Origin: Tubulanus polymorphus
Lineage: Eukaryota > Nemertea > Palaeonemertea > Tubulaniformes > Tubulanidae
NCBI RefSeq assembly: GCF_964204645.1
Contig: NC_134028.1
Location: 14,313,263-14,377,262 of the forward strand
DNA: 64,000 nucleotides
Direction: 5' to 3'
The first letter of the stretch is position 1; each line of letters opens with the position of its first letter. Made by a program: the position numbers and the translations under genes. The notes under the pieces were generated by a model. The model saw only the letters and a program-made list of their open reading frames with translations. It did no database searches and was not told the origin of the DNA. This document shows, piece after piece, positions 53,311 through 61,342 of this stretch.

Positions 53311-54204
53311 TTAATCACTTTCACTATCAGACCCTAACAATCTATTCAAACTCTCTACCGTATCATCATCAATAGTTTTTTTACTTTTATACTTTTTCAT
53401 CCTTTCTACCGCATCATCAATAGTTTCTTCTTTATGTTTCATAGAATCTTTATTATCAATATGCTTATGTGTAACTATATCACCATGAGGGTGCCGTATG
53501 GCACCATTTTCATTATTATCTTTATTAGTGTTTGCTCCTAATATTTCATTTACAGTGTTTGGTTTTAATATTTTATTAGCATCGGTTAAATCTAATTCAT
53601 CTTTTTTAGGCGTTGCTAATAAAAAATCTTCATATAATTCTTTACCATTTACGTTTTTATTTGAAACAAATTTTGTAACATATCTAAATGGGTGTTCTAT
53701 AAATTCTCTTAAACCAACACGTTCTATTACATTAGTAATATGTACCTTTGTATTCATATGTTTATTCCAATTTGATGTAGCGTTTGAAAATTCACTTTTA
53801 CAATATCCACAATAATTTCTATTTTCACTAACATTTAATAGTATTGCATTATTAGATGTAGAAGGTATTACATTATTAGATGTAGAAGGTATTGCATTAT
53901 TAGATGTAGAAGGTATTACATTATTAGATGTAGAAGGTATTACATTATTAGATGTAGAAGGTATTACATTATTAGATGTAGAAGGTATTACATTATTATC
54001 AATTACATTACTTAAATTATCAACAACTTCACTTTTATTATCATCGATTTCTATTAGTTTAGTTTTATAAATTTTGAGAATAGGATCAAATATCAAAGCT
54101 ATATTACAAGGTATTACATAATATAAACCATCATAAACCATACTTTTCCTCCTTCCATTTATTATATAAATTTTTATTAAAGTTAAAATTTTAATACATA
54201 ACAC
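53311..54204 (-). CDS. Asn/Ser-repeat zinc-finger protein, copy B
   Basis: 297 codons open; a likely start is the later Met (MVYDGLYYVIPCNIALIF, 54143). After an acidic stretch come six or more NNVIPSTS units (24-bp repeats, 53846-54000), then a single C2H2-like finger YCGYCKSEF..NWNKHMNTKVH (C-X2-C-X13-H-X4-H type), a REFIEHPFRYVTKFVS segment and a Lys/Asp-rich tail. It lies downstream of the capsid gene and faces the ATPase. Function unknown; nucleic-acid binding is plausible. Confidence 0.65.
   Translation of the reverse strand: MLCIKILTLIKIYIINGRRKSMVYDGLYYVIPCNIALIFDPILKIYKTKLIEIDDNKSEVVDNLSNVIDNNVIPSTSNNVIPSTSNNVIPSTSNNVIPSTSNNAIPSTSNNVIPSTSNNAILLNVSENRNYCGYCKSEFSNATSNWNKHMNTKVHITNVIERVGLREFIEHPFRYVTKFVSNKNVNGKELYEDFLLATPKKDELDLTDANKILKPNTVNEILGANTNKDNNENGAIRHPHGDIVTHKHIDNKDSMKHKEETIDDAVERMKKYKSKKTIDDDTVESLNRLLGSDSESD
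53846..54000. repeat. 24-bp in-frame minisatellite (NNVIPSTS)
   Basis: Units of ATTACATTATTAGATGTAGA + AGGT, six or seven in tandem, differing only by A/G (Val/Ala) changes. In frame, so the coding sequence tolerates length change. Confidence 0.9.
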
Positions 54205-55449
54205 TATTCAATTGAGAATTTACAATATTTAATTGCGCGTCAGATATAATATAAATGTGCATTTTGAAATTTTTGATTCCTTTATTCTTTGTCATGAATA
54301 ATTGTATTCCATCTTTAGTGTTCTGTAATTTTTTTCCAGAACCATGTAATGAATTATCCTCTGTTGTTCTTAAATCTAACCATAATGCATATTTATTACC
54401 GGTATAAAAATCAATTTGATTAATGTTACAATTTTCAGATGATTTTACTTTTTCATTCATAAAATGTTTTCTAATTTCTGGCCATTGATCTATCATTCTC
54501 ATTCCTTGACAAAATATTTTATTTGCTATTCCTTCGATAGTTATTTCTACTTTTGTTATTTCAGGATTATAATAATTATCAACATTTATTGCGCCATTAG
54601 TATATGTTGCAATGATAAAAAATATCAATATACCTTTAATAGATCTTCTTGGGAAGTTAATATTTTCATTAATAATTTCATCATTTGCATTAATAGTTAC
54701 AGTTTTAAATTTATCAATATAATCATATAATAATGACAACCATTATAAAATCCTTGATTGTATTTAGTTTGAATTATACTTGAAATATTTTCATCAGTTA
54801 CTGTATCATATTCTAAACATATATTCGATAATTTATAACTCATATCTTTATAAACGCTAGATATTACAATTTCATTAACAGGAGCAAATGTTATTTCGAA
54901 TATAACGTCTTCTTAAATTGCGTATTTATATAAAGGCGCATTATTATTTATCAATTCAAAGTCTAATGGAATTGTATATTTGCTTCCATATATACTTTTT
55001 ATCAATTTATCTATAGCATTAGTTAATATTGCATTATGCGCTTCTGACCTTAATTTATTTTGGTTTTCTGATTGGATTCCTTAAAATATCATATTATTTC
55101 TATTTTCTTTAGTTAACCATAAATCTTTATAATGCATAAATAAATTATAATCATCTAATGAGAAAACTGTTTCTGGGCCAATCTTTATCGTTAATTTTTT
55201 AATCAAATATCTTCCAACATTATCAACAACATAATTATTATTATTACCGAGTACTTTTATATCGGCTGATAAATAAATACTATTTGGAACATAAAAAGTA
55301 TTTTGTGTTAATCGAGGGATTCTAACATATAAAGTTTCATCGGGATTAATATTAGAAGGGTTATGAGTAATTATATGATGCGATCTTTCTGCTTTAATAG
55401 CATTAGATATTCTATGATTCTTAGAAGGATTGATATAACTCCCACTCAT
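54191..55449 (-). pseudogene. Polinton major capsid protein (copy B)
   Basis: Double-jelly-roll major capsid protein. Start MSGSYINPSKNHRI in TTAAATAAATG (55449). N-terminal roll: LYVRIPRLTQNTFYVPNSIY, VDNVGRYLIKKLTIKIG, HYKDLWLTKENRNNM. A TAA at 55081 is followed at once in frame by GIQSENQNKLRSEAHN; another stop lies near 54915 and a frameshift near 54745. The C-terminal roll (54191-54739) carries YYNPEITKVEITIEGIANKI, WPEIRKHFM and a final strand NFKMHIYIISDAQLNIVNSQ. The call rests on recalled Polinton capsids plus gene context. Confidence 0.82.
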
Positions 55450-55469
55450 TTATTTAACAAAAAAATTAA

Positions 55470-55930
55470 TTATTTATTTTTTATCATGTTTACTAACCCA
55501 TAAATAATAGCACTTACAACTGTAATTAAAAATAAAATAATATGTTCAGCAGCAAAGTTAATAATGTTTCTTGCAGATTTCAATATAAAATCAACAATTG
55601 ATGCAATAATTCCTGGCAATGCTGCAGCAGATTTTTTAGATAGTTCCCATAAATATTTTGCTAATTTCTTCAAACCATCCTTAACTTTATCTTGTATAGA
55701 ATTATTATCATTCGGGGGTTTATCCGGTTTATTGGGAGTAGGAGTAGATTTTAAAGCATTTGATATAGCTAAACCAATTGTTGTAAGTACCATAGTTACA
55801 GCTGTTAGAATTGAAAGAATTGTTATACCTTCTAACTTAAATAATAATCTTATTCTATCTTTTAATGATATTTTAGAATTTGGTTTTAATAGATATCTTT
55901 TAAAAACATCTTTAATCTTTTAAAATTACT
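55470..55930 (-). pseudogene. Hydrophobic C-terminal domain, copy B (separated by frameshift)
   Basis: The frame from about 55923 reads PNSKISLKDRIRLLFKLEG, then ITILSILTAVTMVLTTIGLA (membrane), a PTPNKPDKPP linker, KKLAKYLWELSKKSAAALPG and a final helix ILFLITVVSAIIYGLVNMIK. It overlaps the end of the coiled-coil gene in another frame, so a single-base change probably split one longer protein; copy C shows the same domain with a similar start. Confidence 0.65.
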
Positions 55931-56929
55931 ACCAAATTCTTTTAATAATATATCTCTTTCACCTTTTTGTACTTCTAAATTATCTTTTAAATTATCAATT
56001 TCTTTTTCTAAACGTATTTCTTTTTGCCTATATTCTATTTCATCAATTACTTGATGATCTAAATCAGTCTTTAATTGTTCTATTTCTTTATTTTTATCAG
56101 TTAATTCTTTTTCTAAAGTTCTAATTTTAAAATCTCTTATACTTTTATCATGCGCAATTTTATCAGCTTCATTTCTTATACTAATAATTTCTCTAATTGC
56201 TTCATCAGAAAATATATTTAAATCTTCTAATTCTTGATCTGTTGCATCAAGTAATCCATTTGGTAAAAGTAATCCAATCGGAACTTTATTTGATTTAAGT
56301 TTACTAGTTTTGGAAGTTATATTCTGTTCAGAAGTTGTTTCTGTTTCTGAATTTTTATTGATTATTTTTAATAAGTCATCAATTCTTTGACTAAATTCTG
56401 GTATATTATCATCTCTTTCTTTTTGTGTAACATCAGTTATTTCATTACCATTACTTATTCTCTTAATTCTAAATGTTTCTAAATTTTTCAAAGTTGATTC
56501 CGCTAATATTTTATTTAGTCTTGTCCTTTGATTAGTGATATCAATATAATAATCACCATCCAACTGATAATAATATTTACCTTTTAAAAGTTTTAAATTT
56601 TCTACTAAACGTCCAGCATCTCTATCATTTATATTATACCCAGATCTTTCAAATACAGGTTTGAATTTATAAATATATTCATTATATTCTAAATTTTTCT
56701 TTAATAAATCTGGATTTTCATTTTCAGGATCTATTCTCGATTTAGCTCCTCTAATATATTCATCTGTTGATGGGGCTTTATGACCACTATCTGCTAAATT
56801 AGAATTATATGCTGATTCATTATCATTATCAATATTAGTATCAGAAGACACATAATCATCATCGTTAGTATTGGCATCATCATTATTTCCCCTGTTTTCC
56901 ATTTCATAATCTTCTCCACCTTCTGCCAT
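55886..56929 (-). CDS. Coiled-coil Polinton protein, copy B
   Basis: 347 codons, MAEGGEDYEMENRGNNDDAN start in TATATAAATGG. The acidic N-terminus is followed by KFKPVFERSGYNINDRDAGR, a PIGLLLPNGLLDATDQELED segment, and a long coiled coil from about residue 245 (IRTLEKELTDKNKEIEQLKT and onward). The C-terminus GSNFKRLKMF ends where the hydrophobic domain begins in another frame. Copy A retains only its first 70 or so codons. Structural or scaffold role is inferred from shape and context only. Confidence 0.7.
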   Translation of the reverse strand: MAEGGEDYEMENRGNNDDANTNDDDYVSSDTNIDNDNESAYNSNLADSGHKAPSTDEYIRGAKSRIDPENENPDLLKKNLEYNEYIYKFKPVFERSGYNINDRDAGRLVENLKLLKGKYYYQLDGDYYIDITNQRTRLNKILAESTLKNLETFRIKRISNGNEITDVTQKERDDNIPEFSQRIDDLLKIINKNSETETTSEQNITSKTSKLKSNKVPIGLLLPNGLLDATDQELEDLNIFSDEAIREIISIRNEADKIAHDKSIRDFKIRTLEKELTDKNKEIEQLKTDLDHQVIDEIEYRQKEIRLEKEIDNLKDNLEVQKGERDILLKEFGSNFKRLKMFLKDIY

Positions 56930-56944
56930 TTATATAATAAAAAA

Positions 56945-58682
56945 TTAAAATTGAAAATATAATATTCCTTCGATTACAATTCCTATACAAGTTATAGCTA
57001 ATTTAGTATTTTCATGGGATTTATTATCATCATTTAGTTTAATTATTTCATGTTGAATATTATCAGTTTTTATATCTTCTGATGTATTATAATCTTTTAT
57101 TTTAGAATCATTATTTGATTTAATATTATTAGTTTTAGTTTCTGTTGATGGAATATGTTTTTTATTTTTTCCACCTTCCATTAATTTTGGAGCAGTAATA
57201 ATCTTTTTATTTATATCATTCAATCCAAATGAATTATTTATTGTTGCAGTTTTAATTAGATTATTGTAACCAATTATATTTCCCATCTTTAATACTAAAT
57301 CATTAGAAATAATTAATAGATTAGGGCCAATACAATAATTTAATCTAATATGTGATTTATCTAAATAATTTTGATATCTTGCAATGTTTTCAGGAATCGA
57401 TCTATTTTTATCATTATGAATTGAATCTTCAAATAATACTTTGAATTGTTCCTGTGTATCAAGTGATGTATTTAAATTTCCAATTATTGGGGATCTTGTT
57501 TGATCCTGTGATCCTAGAATACATATCAAATAAGTTCTAATAGATTGATTTATTCTTTGCATACCTGATTTTGTACAATCTTCATTATTTTCTAAAATGA
57601 AATAAACCCAACCATTATTGTTTTCTTGTTTTAAATGATCATAAAATTTCGGCAATTTATTGAGATTTAATGTTTCTAAATCCATAGTTTCTATTTTACC
57701 ATAACCTAATTTATTATTATACATATTATAAAAACTATTAGATGCTATGGGAAGTGTACAATATTGTAAAATATTCTCAGGACAAGGAAGTGATCTTATT
57801 GTTCCAATTTAAAATCAGAATTATTCATATCTATATTAAATTCATTGCAAATTTTATAAAACTTTGATAAATTAATGAGGAGAGAATCCCACAATGATAA
57901 TAAAAAGTCCGAAAATGAAACTTCGAGATAGAAGTTTATTTCAACGTTACGACTATATCCTAATAGTCATCTTCAGGAATAATGAGATACTACAGAAATT
58001 ATGAGATATATATACAATCCAGAGACAAAGAGACTAATTCAAGTAATCAGAGATGATACAAACTATAGGAAAATTAACGTAGAAACAGTTACACGCTAAG
58101 ATAGATTAAAGGGAAGCAAAACTTCTATCTCGAAGTTTCATTTTCGGACTTTTTATTATCATTGTGGGATTCTCTCCTCATCGCGTCAACACGGATATAG
58201 TGTTCTACCAATCGTAACTTTGATAAATTAATATTATTATCTAATTCTTTAAAATATCTAGATCCAGGTAAAGCACACTCTAATTCATTTAATATTATTC
58301 TGATTTGAAAGTATGTATGAAATCTAAATAAACTTTGAATTAATTTATATTTAGAATTATTCAAATGATCATTCAAACTTATTCCACATCCTGTTGTTGC
58401 ACAATAAACAGCAAAATTTAATTTGTTCCGCCAATACTTCATATTAGATTTTAATAACCATTGTTTTTCATCTTTCAATTTTTTAAAATTAATTAAATAT
58501 ACATGAAATATATTTTCCATCTTAGCATTAAAATTATTAGTTTCAGTAACATAAATTTCTAAATTAGTTAATGAATCTAAAACTTCATTTCTATATGTAA
58601 TATCTTTATTAAAATCTATTGCAGGAATATTATATTTAATTGATTTATTATATTGGAAAGCTTTTGGAAAACTATCTGCCAT
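56945..58682 (-). pseudogene. Conserved Polinton protein of about 430 residues, copy B (split by insertion)
   Basis: Starts MADSFPKAFQYNKSIKY (58682), carries NMKYWRNKLNFAVYCATTGC and RFHTYFQIRIILNELECALP, and is interrupted at NLSKL by the 337-bp element at 57878-58214. The rest resumes and, after a further frame problem near 57810, runs 57724-56945: NNGWVYFILENNEDCTKSGM, RINQSIRTYLICILGS, GNIIGYNNLIKTAT, ending in ITCIGIVIEGILYF. Same order and neighbours as copy A. Confidence 0.82.
57878..58214 (-). mobile_element. 337-bp foldback element with 17-bp target duplication (Penelope-like tail)
   Basis: AACTTTGATAAATTAAT is duplicated at both sides (57861-57877 and 58215-58231). Inside, 60-bp perfect inverted arms begin GAGGAGAGAATCCCACAATG; on minus the distal part carries CCTGAAGATGACTATTAGG, ATATAGTCGTAACGTTG and AAATAAACTT, a Penelope-like tail motif. 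The extra 35 bp on one side (ACGATTGGTAGAACACTATA..) lie outside the inverted arms. Confidence 0.85.
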
Positions 58683-58698
58683 TTATATAATTAAAAAA

Positions 58699-59133
58699 TT
58701 AATAATTCACTAATTCTTTTAATAATTTATCTTGTTCTTCAACTGTTATATGACCATTTAAACTTATTATATAATCTAGTGTATTTTTTAATTTATAAAT
58801 TTCTTTCATATTAGTTTTTATTTTTTCTTTATGTCTTTTTATATTCAATTTTGAACTTATACCGGTTAAAACACTTGATGATAATCCTAACACACCAATT
58901 GATATAGCTAAAGGTGTTAATGGACTGAATATTGCTAGAAATGTTATTACAGAACTAATTGTAACCGAACCACTTATAATCAAATAATATATAATTTTAG
59001 ATTTTAAATATTTTTTCTTTTTAACTTTTAAATCATTTTCAAATTCTAATATTTGTTTTTCTTAATATATTTTTAAATTAGTTTTATTTATATCATGAGG
59101 AATAATATCAATATTATCAACTTTATCTTCCAT
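58699..59133 (-). pseudogene. Two-helix membrane protein with basic flanks, copy B
   Basis: Ortholog of 36590-37024. ATG at 59133 in TAAATTAATGG, one TAA where copy A has the Leu of KIYLEKQILEF, then the membrane pair MIISGSVTISSVITFLAIFS / PLAISIGVLGLSSSV open to the stop at 58699. A single nonsense codon is the only visible damage. Confidence 0.65.
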
Positions 59134-59154
59134 TAATTTAGCAAAAAAAAATTA

Positions 59155-59577
59155 CTAATTAGTAAACTTATAAGCAACAAATATAACAATAACTGTTCCA
59201 CCTAAAATCCATATTATTTCATATTTCTGTTGTTCTTTACTTGGGGTATAATAATCTGATAATTTAGGTTTGTATAGATGTAATTTTTCTTTATTTGTTA
59301 CCGCGTTATATAAACTCATTGCATCATCAACTGATTGAAAATCTCTGAGTGAAATCTTCTGATCATATAATTCCTTGTTAATATAATCCATATAGTTTTG
59401 TCTCTTTTCTCTATATTCTTCAGCTGCTTTATTATATTTCTCTAATGCTAAGTTATGTCTTTTTTGTTCTGTTAATGAACCATTTTTATCAATATGCTTG
59501 AATAAATAACCACCACCAGTAAATGCTAAAGCGTTAACAATGTCCGATCCTATAATAGTTATAACCGCAGAAGCCAT
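59155..59577 (-). CDS. Two-helix membrane protein, copy B
   Basis: 140 codons, same length as copy A 36147-36569, with changes at a few sites (MASAVITIIGSDIVNALAFT; TVIVIFVAYKF). The substitution pattern between A and B leaves the frame and both hydrophobic helices intact. Start context GCTAAATAAATGG. Confidence 0.65.
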   Translation of the reverse strand: MASAVITIIGSDIVNALAFTGGGYLFKHIDKNGSLTEQKRHNLALEKYNKAAEEYREKRQNYMDYINKELYDQKISLRDFQSVDDAMSLYNAVTNKEKLHLYKPKLSDYYTPSKEQQKYEIIWILGGTVIVIFVAYKFTN

Positions 59578-59601
59578 TTATTTAGCAAAAAAATTATGCA
59601 T

Positions 59602-59823
59602 TTATATGGGAGGAATATATTTTTGTTTTTCCAAATAATCAATAGTTAAATTAGATAAAGTAACTGCTAATGTTAATTTTAAAATATCATTTATATCAAA
59701 TCTATCAACATTAACACTTCCCATTTTAAATACTTTTTTAATACCATTGAATAACCAACAGTTCCAACTGATAGTAATGCTCCATTATATAATCCAGTTA
59801 ATATCCACTTATTATCACTCATT
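59602..59823 (-). pseudogene. Small membrane protein, copy B (frameshifted)
   Basis: MSDNKWILTGLYNGALLSVG matches copy A 35900-36121. A one-base loss in an A run after SMVLKK shifts the frame to an early stop; the DNA beyond still matches copy A to its HKYIPPI end. Confidence 0.65.
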
Positions 59824-59825
59824 TA

Positions 59826-60179
59826 TTTATCAAAAAATACTATCATCAAAATATTTAGTTATCTTAGTGATGATTAAATCAACATTTATTTCATTACTAC
59901 TTTTATGATTATCATATATTTCAATTATTATTTTTTATTATCATCGATGATAAAATCTTCATCTAATTCATAAAATCTTAAAGATTCTCTAATTAAATTA
60001 GTAGTCTTTTCTACATTTAAAGTTTCTTTATCTATTGTTGTTTCATACTCAAATGTTGTTTCATTAGAAAATGTAATATTTTTGATATGTGTTATTACAT
60101 CAGTAATGTTAAATTTCATTTCTTTCTCATGTTTAAAATCAAACCCAAAACATATACTCGGTCCAACAGTTATATTCAT
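59826..60179 (-). pseudogene. Small acidic Polinton protein, copy B
   Basis: Opens MNITVGPSICFGFDFKHEKE (TATAAATG context), longer at the start than copy A, then EMKFNITDVITHI and SLRFYELDEDFIIDDNKK before a nonsense codon at 59928; the DNA continues with copy A-like coding (DNHKSSNEINV) to about 59826. Confidence 0.55.
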
Positions 60180-60195
60180 TTATATAGTGAAAAAA

Positions 60196-60942
60196 TTACT
60201 CTTTACATCTTATAACTAATTCATATATCACAGGAAAGTTATTCAAATCAATTAAATAACCATTATGATTTCTTATTTCTAATTTAAAATTATTGAATTT
60301 AGGAATGCATGGTTTGAAATCACATTCTGTTAAATTATAATTTATTTGCGTTCCAAATTGTTTAACATTTTTAGCGGTAAAATATTTAGTATACTAGAAC
60401 TACAAATTGTTTCTTTAGTTGCTTCGAAAGTTTTTGTAGGCTCGATTAAATTGCAATAAATATAAAAGTGTGTAAAAGGTATTATATTTGAGCTGCCTTC
60501 TGCGTTTCAAGTAACTGTAAGAGGTTTCATTCCTAACATTTTAGCCAGTGGTTTGTTTACCATAAATTTATGTTGTTCATTAGATATCTTTATTCTTATT
60601 TTATTAGTACTATCAATTTTATTAAATTTAATTTCAAATACAGAAGTGCCCCCGATTTTCAACCGAGCTCTTCTATTAATTTCCTGCGCTAATGATTCTA
60701 AATTATATAATCCTGGTTTTAAAAATATATGAAACCATTTATCTCATATAAATCATAAACCCTGTACGTTCAAAAGTTTTATCTGATATATTATAAAAAG
60801 AATTACATAAACTTATATTTACTAATTTTAAATCAACACAATTCTTGAATTCTCTATCTAATTGTACTAGTAAATTATGAGATTTATAATTTGTAAGTTT
60901 TCTTGAATCAACAGATATTCTGTATTCTTTTAATTCCACCAT
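60196..60942 (-). pseudogene. Penton-like minor capsid protein, copy B (frameshifted)
   Basis: Ortholog of 34849-35607. MVELKEYRISVDSRKLTNYK starts in AAATAAATGG; the frame breaks near 60740 and again near 60375-60510 (copy A FYIYCNLIDPTKTF is still legible near 60445). The final KLEIRNHNGYLIDL and RCKE stop at 60196 are preserved. Confidence 0.75.
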
Positions 60943-60959
60943 TTATTTTACATATTTTC

Positions 60960-61313
60960 TTATTCGAAATCTATTTCATGGTGCCCTTTTTCATTCTTAC
61001 CTTTGTATACGAAATAGAAATCTCCAGAACATAATTCTTCTAAATCTTCACTTGATAATCTATGAAATCTATCCGGTAAATATGTTCTGAATTTATGTGT
61101 ATTTCCTTTTAATCCTTCATATTCTAAGTGTATAACTAATTTATCTCCATAGTTATTAGTAACTGTAACAATATTTGCAATTAGATATTTCTTATGGATT
61201 GTTAATTCTGTTAACTTTTTGAATTTATAATCTACAGATTTTACATTTGTAGTATCTTTTATTCTATCTAGAAATGATTTGTTGTTTTCACTGTGTGTTT
61301 GTTTACTCTCCAT
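60960..61313 (-). CDS. Putative ssDNA-binding (OB-fold-like) protein, copy B
   Basis: 117 codons, same length as the copy A gene and nearly the same sequence (MESKQTHSENNKSFLDRIKD; KKYLIANIVTVTNNYGDKLV). It is the only gene intact in both copies that directly follows the polymerase, consistent with a replication partner. Start context TATAAATGG. Confidence 0.75.
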   Translation of the reverse strand: MESKQTHSENNKSFLDRIKDTTNVKSVDYKFKKLTELTIHKKYLIANIVTVTNNYGDKLVIHLEYEGLKGNTHKFRTYLPDRFHRLSSEDLEELCSGDFYFVYKGKNEKGHHEIDFE

Positions 61314-61342
61314 TTATAATACATATTTTTATTAAAATTTGA

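Noticed and set aside
53846-54000. 24-bp direct repeats resembling a CRISPR array
   Set aside because: Units are contiguous with no spacers and are in frame within a eukaryotic transposon gene; it is a coding minisatellite.
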